This document shows positions 8,555 through 17,310 of a DNA stretch of 64,000 nt, piece by piece. The DNA is taken from positions 124,001 to 188,000 of the forward strand of contig NZ_JADQDC010000003.1 in NCBI RefSeq assembly GCF_015694345.1. Reading direction: 5' to 3'. The notes under the pieces are model-generated. The model saw nothing but the letters and a program-made list of their open reading frames with translations, ran no database searches and was not told where the DNA came from. Source of the DNA: Novosphingobium jiangmenense (GTDB lineage: Bacteria; Pseudomonadota; Alphaproteobacteria; Sphingomonadales; Sphingomonadaceae). The first letter of the stretch is position 1. Each line of letters starts with the position of its first letter. The position numbers were made by a program, and so were the translations under genes.

Positions 8555-9421
8555 TTACCAGTTGCGCTTCGGCGGTTGGAGCAGTTCGGGTGCCAAGGTG
8601 TCGAAGTCACCGGCGTCATGCCGTTCCGACAGGCCCTTTTGCGAATTCACGAGGCGGCCGCGGATGACGCCGGGGCGAGCATCGATTTCGCTGACCCAGC
8701 GACCGACGTTCTCGTATTCGTGCATGGATAGGAACGTTGCCGCTTCGCCATAGGCTTCGCCGCGATAGATGTTCCCGAACCAGGTGTAGGTGGCAAGGTC
8801 AGCGATCGTGTAGTCGTCGCCGGCAAGGAAGCGGGTCTTGGCGAGTTGGCGGTTGGCCACGTCGAACAGGCGCTTGGTTTCCATCGCGTAGCGGTCGATC
8901 GCATATTCGATCTTGAACGGGGCGTAGTTGTAGAAGTGCCCGAAGCCGCCGCCGATGAACGGGGCGGAACCGACCTGCCAGAACAGCCAGGATAGGCATT
9001 CCGCGCGCGCCGGACCCGAAGTCGGCAGCAGGACGCCGAACTTTTCTGCCAGATGCATCAGGATCGCACCCGATTCGAACACGCGGAACGGTTCGGGGCC
9101 GGACCTGTCGACCATGGCTGGAATCTTGGAGTTGGGATTGATGTCGACGAAGCCGGACGTGAACTGGTCGCCGTCGAAGATCTTGATCAGCCACGCATCG
9201 TACTCGGCTTCGGAAAAGCCCATCTGGAGCAGTTCCTCAAGCATGATCGTTGCCTTCTGGCCATTGGGCGTGCCGAGCGAATAGACTTGGAACGGATGCT
9301 TGCCGACGGGCAGCTCCCGCTCGCTGGTGGGGCCGGCGATGGGGCGGTTGACGCTGGCGAAGGCGCCGCCATTGGCCTTGTCCCAGGTCCAGACCTTGGG
9401 TGGAACGTACTCTTCGGACAT
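8555..9421 (-). CDS. yghU: YghU-type glutathione S-transferase / disulfide-bond oxidoreductase
   Basis: 288 residues from the ATG at 9421, which has a strong AGGAGG 5 bases upstream. The N-terminal PPKVWTWDKANGGAFASVNR and LPVGKHPFQVYSLGTPNGQK closely resemble YghU of enterobacteria, including the long N-terminal arm before the thioredoxin-like domain. The all-alpha C-terminal domain follows (about 170-280). YghU proteins bind two glutathiones and act as disulfide-bond reductases or peroxidases. Cytosolic, monocistronic, and divergent from topoisomerase IB. Confidence 0.88.
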   Translation of the reverse strand: MSEEYVPPKVWTWDKANGGAFASVNRPIAGPTSERELPVGKHPFQVYSLGTPNGQKATIMLEELLQMGFSEAEYDAWLIKIFDGDQFTSGFVDINPNSKIPAMVDRSGPEPFRVFESGAILMHLAEKFGVLLPTSGPARAECLSWLFWQVGSAPFIGGGFGHFYNYAPFKIEYAIDRYAMETKRLFDVANRQLAKTRFLAGDDYTIADLATYTWFGNIYRGEAYGEAATFLSMHEYENVGRWVSEIDARPGVIRGRLVNSQKGLSERHDAGDFDTLAPELLQPPKRNW

Positions 9422-9454
9422 GTGGCCTCCTGCAAATTTGTTAGTGTTGCATAC

Positions 9455-9460
9455 TATAAT
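9455..9460 (+). promoter_or_regulatory. consensus -10 box upstream of topoisomerase IB
   Basis: A perfect TATAAT lies 50 bases before the chosen ATG at 9510, inside the imperfect inverted repeat GCAT-N6-ATGC. No good -35 is visible at 16-18 bases, so the assignment is tentative. Confidence 0.35.
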
Positions 9461-9509
9461 GCGGCGTTGGCGGAGGAACCGCAAGGACCTCCTGTCCGTT
9501 CGCCGCCAT

Positions 9510-10526
9510 ATGGACAGCAAAGCCGCAAAACTCGTGCATGTCGATGACAGTCTTCCGGGTGTCACGCGCCGGCGATGTGGGCGGGGCTGGGCCTACTTCG
9601 ATGCACGCGGGAATAGAGTTACCGATCGGGCCGAAATCGATCGCCTGAATGCGATAGCGCTACCACCTGCCTATGTGGAAACGTGGTTCTGCCCTGCGCC
9701 CAATGGCCATATCCTGGCAACCGGCGTGGATGCCAAGGGGCGGAAGCAGTACCGCTATCATCCTGATTTCCGGGCGGAGCGTGAAGGGGAGAAGTTTGAC
9801 CGCTGCGCCGCTTTCGGGCGGCTCCTTCCGCTGGTAAGGGCCCGCGTTGAAGAGGAGCTGGCTTCGCGCCAGCTTTCGCGCGATCGCTGTATTGCAAGCG
9901 TGGTGCGGCTGCTGGATACCGGTGGCATACGCATCGGCAACGAAGCTTATGCGCGCAGCAACGCCAGCTTTGGTGCGACCACGCTGCGGATGAAGCATGC
10001 CGAAGTGAAGGGGCAGGTCCTGCGGCTGCGATTCCGCGCGAAGTCCGGCAAGGACCGCGAGATGCGGATGACTGACCGGAGCCTCGTGCGCTTCGTCAAG
10101 AAGATGCAGGACCTGCCGGGGCAGAACCTGTTCCAGTACATCGGCGATGACGGCACACCGTGCGCGGTGGGATCGATCGACGTCAATGACTGGCTACGCG
10201 AGGTGATGGGCGAGGATTTTACCGCCAAGCATTTTCGCACCTGGCGCGCGAGTGTTCTCGGCTTCGATGCGCTGGCACATGCCGAGGGCAAGATACCGCT
10301 GAAGGAGTTGCTGACGCAGGTCTCGGACCACCTTGGCAACACGCCTGCCATTGCCCGCAAAAGCTATGTTCACCCAGCGGTACTGGCCTTGGTAAACGAG
10401 CAGGAGGAGTGGCGCGCCGGGCTGCGTCTGCCGCGTGCAACGCGCTGGCTGAGCCGCGAGGAGCGGGGCCTCATCGCATTGCTGGAGGAAGGACCGGCGG
10501 CAGCTGAACTGCTTGCCGCCGGATAA
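9510..10526 (+). CDS. DNA topoisomerase IB (poxvirus-like)
   Basis: 338 residues from the ATG at 9510 (MDSKAAKLVHVDD). An in-frame ATG at 9459 is possible but adds an Arg-rich stretch that overlaps the promoter. The N-terminal DNA-clamp domain holds RGWAYFDARGNRVTD and LPPAYVETWFCP. The catalytic domain has LLDTGGIRIGNEAYA with its active-site Arg, the KSGKDRE segment, and ARKSYVHP with the nucleophilic Tyr. Type IB enzymes relax supercoils by a 3'-phosphotyrosyl intermediate without ATP. Found in many alphaproteobacteria as a single-subunit accessory enzyme. Confidence 0.93.
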   Translation: MDSKAAKLVHVDDSLPGVTRRRCGRGWAYFDARGNRVTDRAEIDRLNAIALPPAYVETWFCPAPNGHILATGVDAKGRKQYRYHPDFRAEREGEKFDRCAAFGRLLPLVRARVEEELASRQLSRDRCIASVVRLLDTGGIRIGNEAYARSNASFGATTLRMKHAEVKGQVLRLRFRAKSGKDREMRMTDRSLVRFVKKMQDLPGQNLFQYIGDDGTPCAVGSIDVNDWLREVMGEDFTAKHFRTWRASVLGFDALAHAEGKIPLKELLTQVSDHLGNTPAIARKSYVHPAVLALVNEQEEWRAGLRLPRATRWLSREERGLIALLEEGPAAAELLAAG

Positions 10527-10532
10527 GCGCGA

Positions 10533-11891
10533 TCAGTTGTATTCGATCACCGCGTCGCGGCGAAGGTCGCGCAGATAAGTCTGCGCGCGCTTGTTGACGC
10601 GATCGTCTTCCATCTGCGCCATCATCTCGTCGAAATTCGGACCGCTGGCGACCTTGGGGTCGTCGCGGCCGCAAAGCATGAGTACACGCACGCCTTCGTC
10701 GATCGAACCGAAGGGTGGCGTGGTCTGCCCGACAGGCAGGTTGAGCAGCGTTTCCTGCAACTGGGCGGGTAGATCGCGGGCCTTGATCTGATCGTTGGCA
10801 ACGACGGTCGCCCCGATCTTGTTGGCCTGACCCTCCGCATCGCCGCAACCCTTGATCGCCTTCACGGTGGCTGCGAATTCCGCCGCGCGCTTGGTGGCCT
10901 GCTCGTTGGTCGTGCCCTTGGGGAACTCGATCGAGATCTGCTTCAGGCTGAGCAGCGCATCGCGCGGATCGGCCGTGAGCACCTGACGCTTGTCTATCAG
11001 GTAGAGGATCGAGAAGCCGCCGCGGATCTCGACCGGGCCCGCCAGTTGCCCAGGCGCCATCGAGCCCGCTGCCGTGGCGAGTTCGTTGGGCAGCTGGGCG
11101 AGGCGGATCCACCCGAGGTCGCCGCCGACCGATGCGGTCGACGCTTCAGAATACTGGCGGGCATAGGCGACAAAGCTGCCGCCCTGCTTGAGCTGTTCGA
11201 CGATTTTCTCGGCGTTGGCAAAGATCTGCGCCTTGTTCTCGTCGGTCGCGGCGAGGAAGATCTCGCCGATGCGGTATTCCTCGGTGCCCTTCGACGCTTC
11301 GAGCCGCTGCATGGCTTCCTGCACTTCGCCTTCCGAGATGTTCACGAACGGCTGCACGTTGCGGCGAAGCAGGTTCTGCCAGGCGATTTCGCCGCGGATC
11401 TGGCGCTTGAGCGAAGCGGCGGACGAGCCGATGCGCTGGAGATACTTTTCCATGGCCTCGGGCGACTGCCCGAAATTCTGGGTGGCCACGCGCTCGTAAG
11501 TCGATTCCACCTGGGCATCGTCGGCAGGGACGTCGGCCGCCTTGGCTTCCTGGATCTGCAGCGTTTCGTCGATCAGGTTGCGCAGCACCTGCATGCGCAG
11601 ACGCTCCAGTTCCTCGGCTTCGATCTTGCCGCCATTGGCCGAGACGATCAGCGCAAGGCGCTGTTCGACATCGGTGCCGGTCACGATCTCGCCATTGATG
11701 ATCGCGGTGGCGCGCCGGACGTTCGGGTCGTTCTTGCCGAACATCGTCGGATTGGCGGGGATGTTCAGCGGCGCGTTGGCGCCCTGAGCGAGCACTGGCG
11801 TTACCGCAACCGAAAGCGCGGCGAGGGTCGTAGCGGTGAGACCCAGCGTGCGCGATACCGCCTTGCGGGTGATGTTCATCTTGGACGTCAT
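10533..11891 (-). CDS. surA: periplasmic chaperone/peptidyl-prolyl isomerase SurA
   Basis: 452 residues. A signal peptide of about 35 residues ends at VTPVLAQ. The SurA N-terminal chaperone region follows (about 58-200, with NGEIVTGTDVEQRLALIV). Then comes one parvulin domain (about 222-330; EIFLAATDENKA, YARQYSEASTASVGGDLGW) and a C-terminal segment. It escorts unfolded beta-barrel proteins such as LptD to the Bam complex. It lies directly downstream of lptD on the same strand, the conserved lptD-surA order. ATG at 11891; an internal ATG at 11879 is an alternative. Confidence 0.92.
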   Translation of the reverse strand: MTSKMNITRKAVSRTLGLTATTLAALSVAVTPVLAQGANAPLNIPANPTMFGKNDPNVRRATAIINGEIVTGTDVEQRLALIVSANGGKIEAEELERLRMQVLRNLIDETLQIQEAKAADVPADDAQVESTYERVATQNFGQSPEAMEKYLQRIGSSAASLKRQIRGEIAWQNLLRRNVQPFVNISEGEVQEAMQRLEASKGTEEYRIGEIFLAATDENKAQIFANAEKIVEQLKQGGSFVAYARQYSEASTASVGGDLGWIRLAQLPNELATAAGSMAPGQLAGPVEIRGGFSILYLIDKRQVLTADPRDALLSLKQISIEFPKGTTNEQATKRAAEFAATVKAIKGCGDAEGQANKIGATVVANDQIKARDLPAQLQETLLNLPVGQTTPPFGSIDEGVRVLMLCGRDDPKVASGPNFDEMMAQMEDDRVNKRAQTYLRDLRRDAVIEYN

Positions 11892-12017
11892 GGTCTTGAA
11901 AGTGGTCCTGTCGAACTGGCGCTCGTCTGGCGGCCTTCAGCTATGTTTTCTCTCTGGCCGCGCACGGCTTAACCCAAGCTGAGTGGCGCATCAGACGCAA
12001 AAGGGCAATAGAAGAGG

Positions 12018-14300
12018 CTATTTCACCCCGAGGTTCTTGAGCGAAAGCGAGATCTGGAAGGAGTTGCCGCGAACGGCGTCGCCGATGTTCACGTAGTCGC
12101 GCCGCCAGGTAAACGAAAGATCGAGGCAGTCGTCGGTGTAGGCGACGCCAAGGCGGTGGCGCAGCATCTGGAAGCCGTCGGAAGTGCGCGTCGGGTCTTC
12201 GTCGCGGTTGGTGAGGTTGACAATTGCCGATCCAAAAACCGAGAAAGTGCTGGTGATCGGCGTGCGCGCGGCGAAGCGCAATTCCTCGCGGTCCTGAAGG
12301 TCCTCGAAGGTCGTGGCGATGTTGCGGTTCAGCTTCAGATAGCCCGCTTCGATGTAGCGGCGGTGGTTGCCCAGCGTCGCGTCGAATTCGTTGCGGCGCA
12401 GTGCGAAGCTGTCCTTGTCCAGCCGGAAGCGATGGGTGAACTTGACGAGGTCGCCGAACCGGACGGTCGTCCTGCCCACATAATCCGAGGCCCGGTTGGT
12501 GAGGCCGGTTCCGTCAGGAAGCAGTGTGTTCTGATTCGACAGGCGGTAGCTCTGACCCACGGTGGTCATGATGCGCAGACCGGGGCGCTGGAACGTCCAG
12601 TCGAAACCATAGGTGAAGCGCACCCCGTCTTCCACGCGGTCATGGCCGGGAAAGCGGTTCAGCGCGAAGAGGTTGGTGTCCTCGAGATCGACCGAACGCG
12701 AATCCTCGTTTGGGATCTCGAAGTTGCGCACGCCGGGAGTCGCGACGACCTGGAAACGTGGCGTCAGAACCTGGGTGCCGCCAAAGACATCGCCGACGAA
12801 GGGCCACTTCACGTCCACGGCTGCCGTCGCGATGCCGCGCGTCTGCCATCCGGGCAAGCCGCGGTAGACAGCGGTCGTAGTCAGGTCGTTGTCCGAGCTG
12901 TGATAGGCATCGCCGCGCAGGAGGCCGGTCAGCGTCACTTCCTGGCCAAGCCCGGTGATCGTGCGCAAGTCCCACTGCGCGCGAGCGAAGGCGCGCTGGC
13001 TGTCCTGCCCCGCGGTGCGGACGATCGCGAGGCTGTTGGCTTCGAGTTCGAACCTGCCGGGCACACCACTGAAGGTCATGCGCTTGCGATAGTCGATGGC
13101 GGGAAGGGCCAGCGGCACCATGCCCTGGGGGTCATTGACCCGGACGGTCTGGGTTACCCATCCGGCGATGGAGAGGTAGCTGTCGTCGTCAATGCGCTCG
13201 AGGTTGAGCGAGGAGCGCAGGCGGTCGTCGCGGCTGATGTCGTAGCGGCGCAGGAAGGTGCGGTCCGAAGCGACGCGGGCGTTGCCAGTGAGGCTCCAGT
13301 GTGGCGAGAACTGCAGCTTGCCGTTGGCGTCGAGATAGCCGCGCCACGATTGCTGGCTGGCATTGGCCGCGCCGGTCGAGGTGCTGCCGAGCGGAATGCG
13401 CGAGCTGCGCGTGGCATAGCCGGTAACCTGAAAAGCGCCGAGGTTGGTCAGGTGGCGGTACTTCGCCGTCAGCATCGGGAGCGAGCCCGTGTAGAACGTG
13501 CCGGTCAGCGAAAGGTCGCGATTGTCGGCAATGCGCCAGTACCAGGTCTCGCTGATTTCCGCGCCGTTGGCTGCGCCGAGGCGGAAGTCAGGAATGAGCA
13601 GGCCGGTCTCGGCACGGAAATCGGACGTATGGCCGAGGCCTGGAAGTGGCAGGATCGGCACGCCGAACATGCGCAGCGTCGCACCCTTGTACTTCACACG
13701 CTTCTGCTTGGCATCGAAGTACACGCGGGCGGCGGTAACCTCCCAGCTAGGCTTTTTTGGGCAACCCTTGCCGTCCTCGACCGCGCAACCGGAATAGGCG
13801 GCGTTCTCGAGCGTCATGTTGCCGAACTCGTCGCGCGTGCCACGCTCAGCGGCCAAGCGCCCGCCGGTGCGCAAGACGACGAGCAGGTCCTCGATGGCCC
13901 CTGCCTTGAACTCGTCGGTCAGTTCGACCTTGTCGGTGTAGACGGTGTTGCCGTCCTCATCGACGAAACGGATGTTGCCTGTCGCGAGGATCTGCCCGGT
14001 GGTGCGATCCCATGTGACATTGTCGGCGCGGACGGTCTGCACATCGTGGCGAAGCACGACGTTGCCATCGGCGAAGACCTTTTCGGCGTTGCTGTCGTAG
14101 CGAACCTTGTCGGCCTCGAAGCGGACCACATCGTCCACTGACGATTCGTCTCCAGCCGGGGAGGCTAGTGGCGCTTCCTGCGCAATGGCTTGCGAACCAA
14201 GGGTGGAAAACAGCGCCAGTGCCGAAGAGGCAGCGGCCAAGCGCGCAAGGCGCAAGCGTCGATCAAGGGCTTGCGGCTGCGGCCGCCGGGCGGGTTGCAT
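12018..14300 (-). CDS. lptD: LPS-assembly protein LptD
   Basis: 760 residues from the ATG at 14300. A signal peptide ends at GSQAIAQ. An LptA-like periplasmic domain follows (VVRFEADKVRYDSNAEKVFA, repeated TDKVELTD units), then the LptD C-terminal barrel with GVPILPLPGLGH and a long series of beta strands ending in LKNLGVK. It inserts lipopolysaccharide into the outer leaflet with LptE. Cys residues in YSGCAVEDGKGCPKKP could form a disulfide. The frame continues upstream to 14639, but that part overlaps divergent pepA and does not look like protein. A 104-bp divergent promoter region separates it from pepA. Confidence 0.94.
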   Translation of the reverse strand: MQPARRPQPQALDRRLRLARLAAASSALALFSTLGSQAIAQEAPLASPAGDESSVDDVVRFEADKVRYDSNAEKVFADGNVVLRHDVQTVRADNVTWDRTTGQILATGNIRFVDEDGNTVYTDKVELTDEFKAGAIEDLLVVLRTGGRLAAERGTRDEFGNMTLENAAYSGCAVEDGKGCPKKPSWEVTAARVYFDAKQKRVKYKGATLRMFGVPILPLPGLGHTSDFRAETGLLIPDFRLGAANGAEISETWYWRIADNRDLSLTGTFYTGSLPMLTAKYRHLTNLGAFQVTGYATRSSRIPLGSTSTGAANASQQSWRGYLDANGKLQFSPHWSLTGNARVASDRTFLRRYDISRDDRLRSSLNLERIDDDSYLSIAGWVTQTVRVNDPQGMVPLALPAIDYRKRMTFSGVPGRFELEANSLAIVRTAGQDSQRAFARAQWDLRTITGLGQEVTLTGLLRGDAYHSSDNDLTTTAVYRGLPGWQTRGIATAAVDVKWPFVGDVFGGTQVLTPRFQVVATPGVRNFEIPNEDSRSVDLEDTNLFALNRFPGHDRVEDGVRFTYGFDWTFQRPGLRIMTTVGQSYRLSNQNTLLPDGTGLTNRASDYVGRTTVRFGDLVKFTHRFRLDKDSFALRRNEFDATLGNHRRYIEAGYLKLNRNIATTFEDLQDREELRFAARTPITSTFSVFGSAIVNLTNRDEDPTRTSDGFQMLRHRLGVAYTDDCLDLSFTWRRDYVNIGDAVRGNSFQISLSLKNLGVK

Positions 14301-14404
14301 GCGCTTGCCTATCGCACCAGTGCACCCTAACTGCAATTCCACAATTTCCGCTTCCCGCCCTGCCTGCGTCGAAGTGTGACGTCCATTCCGTTCAGGAGTT
14401 CCCG

Positions 14405-15862
14405 ATGAAGGTCGTTTTCCGCACAAGCGATGCCCCGCTTCCCCGTCTTGTAGCCCGTCTCGTGGCGCAGGACGCGTTGCCCTCCGATCTTGACGCGGTG
14501 GTACGCGAGGGTGCTGCTGCGGCGCGGTTCGCTGGCAAGGTGGGGCAGGTCTACGAGGCATTCGTAGCGGGCGAGACCGGCTTGAAGCGGCTCGCTCTGG
14601 CTGGCATGGGCAAGGCGGATGCTGGTGAACGCAGCGCAAATCTCGAGAAGGTTGGTGCGGCGCTGACGGCGAAGTACCTGACTTCGGGCGAGACTTCGCT
14701 GGCTATCGATTTCAGCGGTTCAAGCCTGTCCGGCACAGAGGCAGCTTCCATCCTGTTCGGGGCTCGCTTGCGCGGCTGGCGCCACGATGTCTATCGCACC
14801 AAGCTGAGCGACGAGCAGAAGCCGTCGCTGACCGAGATCGTGGCGGTGAACGCTCCCGAAGGTGCTGCTGCGGCTTGGGAAATCGAATCGGCGCTTGCCG
14901 AAGGCATCGAATTCACGCGCGAACTGGTCGCCGAGCCTGCCAACATCATCTACCCGGAAAGCTTCGTCGAACGCGCCAAAGCCCGCCTTGAAGGCACCGG
15001 TGTCGAGATTGTCGTCCTCGGGCTCAAGGAAATGACCGAGCTTGGCATGGGTGCGCTGCTCGGCGTGGCGCAAGGTTCGGTGCGCGAACCAAAGCTGCTC
15101 GCGATGCGCTGGAAGGGTGCTGACGCTGACAAGCCGACCGCCTTTGTCGGCAAGGGGGTGACCTTCGACACCGGCGGCATTTCGATAAAGCCCGCCGCTG
15201 GCATGGAAGACATGAAGTGGGACATGGGCGGCGCTGGCGCGGTCGCTGGTGTGATGCTGGCGCTGGCCAAGCGCAAGGCCAGGGCCGACGTCATCGGCGT
15301 CTGCGGCCTTGTCGAGAACATGCCCGACGGCAACGCTCAGCGCCCCGGTGATGTAGTCACTTCGATGTCCGGCCAGACGGTGGAAGTGATCAATACCGAC
15401 GCCGAAGGCCGCCTTGTGCTGTGCGATGCGCTGACTTGGGTGCAGAAGGAATATGCGCCCAAGACCATCGTCGATCTTGCTACCTTGACCGGCGCCATGA
15501 TCATCTCGCTCGGCCACGAATATGGCGGCATGTTCGCCAACGATGACGACCTTGCCGCCAAGCTGGACGCTGCGGGCAAGACCTCCGGCGACAAGCTGTG
15601 GCGCTTCCCGCTGGGGCCTTCCTACGACAAGCTGATCGACAGTCCGATCGCGGACATGAAGAACGTCGGGCCCCGCTATGGCGGTTCGATCACCGCAGCG
15701 CAGTTCCTGCAGCGCTATGTCGACAAGGGCGTGGCCTGGGCGCACCTCGATATCGCGGGCATGGTCTGGGCCGACAAGCCCGGCCAGACCTGGGACAAGG
15801 GCGCAACCGGCTTCGGCGTGCGCGTGCTCGACCGCTACGTCCGCGACGTGCTGGAGGCCTGA
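14405..15862 (+). CDS. pepA: leucyl aminopeptidase (cytosol aminopeptidase, M17)
   Basis: 485 residues from the ATG at 14405, preceded by AGGAG. The M17 signature [10 protein letters not shown] begins near residue 330, and the metal-ligand block [18 protein letters not shown] is intact. The N-terminal alpha/beta domain spans about 1-165. It is a cytosolic dizinc or manganese exopeptidase that removes N-terminal residues. In enteric bacteria PepA also binds DNA; nothing in the sequence settles that here. The frame is open further upstream, but that part opposes lptD. DUF2256 and holC follow, the usual pepA-holC neighbourhood. Confidence 0.95.
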   Translation: MKVVFRTSDAPLPRLVARLVAQDALPSDLDAVVREGAAAARFAGKVGQVYEAFVAGETGLKRLALAGMGKADAGERSANLEKVGAALTAKYLTSGETSLAIDFSGSSLSGTEAASILFGARLRGWRHDVYRTKLSDEQKPSLTEIVAVNAPEGAAAAWEIESALAEGIEFTRELVAEPANIIYPESFVERAKARLEGTGVEIVVLGLKEMTELGMGALLGVAQGSVREPKLLAMRWKGADADKPTAFVGKGVTFDTGGISIKPAAGMEDMKWDMGGAGAVAGVMLALAKRKARADVIGVCGLVENMPDGNAQRPGDVVTSMSGQTVEVINTDAEGRLVLCDALTWVQKEYAPKTIVDLATLTGAMIISLGHEYGGMFANDDDLAAKLDAAGKTSGDKLWRFPLGPSYDKLIDSPIADMKNVGPRYGGSITAAQFLQRYVDKGVAWAHLDIAGMVWADKPGQTWDKGATGFGVRVLDRYVRDVLEA

Positions 15863-15868
15863 GGTTCA

Positions 15869-15946
15869 GGCACCGGCCCGCTCCCCCGGGCTGGTCACCT
15901 TGCGAGTAGGCTCTGGGTGGCCGGGCCGGGGGAGCGGGCCGGTGCC
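15869..15946. repeat. 21-bp perfect inverted repeat after pepA
   Basis: Arms at 15869-15889 and 15926-15946 are exact reverse complements (left arm begins GGCACCGGCCCGCTCCC) with a 36-base spacer. No T-run follows. A smaller inverted repeat GCACAAT/ATTGTGC (15949-15955, 15968-15974) lies next to it, before DUF2256. Confidence 0.85.
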
Positions 15947-15995
15947 GCGCACAATTCGCGGATGCGGATTGTGCATCCCGAAGGGATCGATAAAG

Positions 15996-16151
15996 ATGCC
16001 CAAGATGCGGCGCAAATCTGATCTTCCTACGAAGGTTTGCGCCGCTTGCGGTCTCCCGTTCACATGGCGCAAGAAGTGGGAGCGGGATTGGGACAACGTG
16101 AAGTTCTGTTCCGACCGCTGCCGAAGCGGCAAGAGCAAGGTGGCTGGCTGA
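15996..16151 (+). CDS. DUF2256 zinc-ribbon-like small protein
   Basis: 51 residues. It has paired Cys motifs CAACG and CSDRC, separated by the [16 protein letters not shown] core typical of DUF2256, so it probably binds zinc. Start chosen at the ATG at 15996, with AAGGGA 10 bases upstream. Its TGA overlaps the holC ATG by one base, so the two are probably translationally coupled. The function of DUF2256 is unknown. Confidence 0.88.
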   Translation: MPKMRRKSDLPTKVCAACGLPFTWRKKWERDWDNVKFCSDRCRSGKSKVAG

Positions 16152-16582
16152 TGCGCGTCGATTTCTACCAGCTGACGAACGACCCGGCCGAGCAGGTCCT
16201 GCCCCTGATCGCACGTAATACGCTGGGCGCGGGCGAACGACTGCTGGTGGTGTCGGAGGACGAGGCGCAGCTTCGCCGCGTCAGTGAGGCGCTGTGGACG
16301 CGCCTGCCCGAGACGTTCCTCGCCAATGGTCGGGCAGGAACCGGCAACGACGAGTGCCAGCCGATCCTCTTGGCGGATGCACCTGAACCGGCCAACGGCG
16401 CCAGGTATATGGCGCTTGCCGATGGTGTCTGGCGAGAGGGCGCGTTCGAACGGGTGTTCCTGCTGTTCCCGCCCGCCCGCATCGATGACGCACGCGGCTG
16501 CTGGCGCATGCTCGGTGCGCGCGAGGGCGTCGAGCGGCGCTACTGGCGGCAAGAGGGCGGCAAGTGGAAGGAAGGGCCGTGA
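16151..16582 (+). CDS. holC: DNA polymerase III chi subunit
   Basis: 143 residues beginning MRVDFYQLT, the usual start of HolC. LLVVSEDEAQLRRVSEALW and the late REGAFERVFLLF-PPARIDDAR block match the family fold. Chi links the clamp-loader psi subunit to single-stranded DNA-binding protein at the replication fork. The start overlaps the DUF2256 stop. It follows pepA, the order seen in many proteobacteria. Alphaproteobacterial HolC is divergent, so similarity is recognisable but modest. Confidence 0.88.
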   Translation: MRVDFYQLTNDPAEQVLPLIARNTLGAGERLLVVSEDEAQLRRVSEALWTRLPETFLANGRAGTGNDECQPILLADAPEPANGARYMALADGVWREGAFERVFLLFPPARIDDARGCWRMLGAREGVERRYWRQEGGKWKEGP

Positions 16583-16660
16583 GCGCCAACCTTGCACCGC
16601 AGCACAAACATCGCTAGGGGCGCGCGCAATCAGAATCCCTATATCGCAAGGAATGCTCCC

Positions 16661-17083
16661 ATGGCGGTTACCCGCACTTTCTCGATCATCAAGCCCGACG
16701 CCACCCGTCGCAACCTGACCGGCGCGGTCACCAAGATGCTGGAAGAAGCAGGCCTTCGCGTCGTCGCTTCGAAGCGCATCCACATGTCGCGCGAGCAGGC
16801 TGAAGGCTTCTACGCCGTTCACAAGGAACGCCCCTTCTTCAACGACCTGGTCGAATTCATGATCTCGGGTCCGGTCGTTGTGCAGGTTCTCGAAGGCGAG
16901 AACGCCATGCAGCGCAACCGCGACATCATGGGCGCGACCAACCCTGCCAACGCCGAACCCGGCACGATCCGCAAGGAACTGGCTGAGTCGATCGAAGCCA
17001 ACACCGTTCATGGTTCGGACTCGGACGAGAACGCGGCGATCGAAATCGCCTACTTCTTCAAGCCGGAAGAAATCGTCGGCTGA
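16661..17083 (+). CDS. ndk: nucleoside diphosphate kinase
   Basis: 140 residues, the full family length. It begins [18 protein letters not shown], and the catalytic motif [13 protein letters not shown] carries the phosphorylated His. It transfers the gamma-phosphate between nucleoside tri- and diphosphates to balance NTP pools in the cytosol. ATG at 16661; AAGGAA lies about 10 bases upstream. A strong intrinsic terminator follows. Confidence 0.97.
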   Translation: MAVTRTFSIIKPDATRRNLTGAVTKMLEEAGLRVVASKRIHMSREQAEGFYAVHKERPFFNDLVEFMISGPVVVQVLEGENAMQRNRDIMGATNPANAEPGTIRKELAESIEANTVHGSDSDENAAIEIAYFFKPEEIVG

Positions 17084-17109
17084 TCGGCATCCACCGCTGA
17101 CATTCGAAG

Positions 17110-17138
17110 GGCCGGGGCAGCAATGCTCCGGCCTTTTT
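17110..17138 (+). terminator. intrinsic terminator of ndk
   Basis: A 9-bp stem (GGCCGGGGC paired with GCTCCGGCC, one G-U) with loop AGCAAT, then TTTTT at 17134-17138. Confidence 0.9.
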
Positions 17139-17174
17139 GCATCAGGCCGCATGCACTTTGGGTCTATGTTGCAG

Positions 17175-17214
17175 CATTGCAACGTATCATTGCAAAAACA
17201 TTGTTATAGGCAAT
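17175..17214 (+). promoter_or_regulatory. CATTG repeats upstream of the TonB receptor
   Basis: CATTG occurs at 17175, 17188 and 17199 (twice as CATTGCAA), and ATTG-N7-CAAT forms an inverted repeat at 17200-17214. The AT-rich block contrasts with its GC-rich surroundings and probably includes the promoter or operator of the receptor gene at 17311. Confidence 0.4.
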
Positions 17215-17310
17215 AACCAACTTTGTAGGTGCCACGTACAAGTGCTAGGAATGTAGCCGTTCCGAAACGAGAACGGTCGGGCCTTCGGGCTCATTCAGGG
17301 AGGATACCTG

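Noticed and set aside
9300-9509. N-terminal extension of topoisomerase IB
   Set aside because: The stretch is antisense to the GST gene and its divergent promoter, and the family fold starts near MDSKAAKL.
12156-14141. A 661-codon plus-strand frame across lptD
   Set aside because: Antisense to a clear LptD with intact domains, so not a gene.
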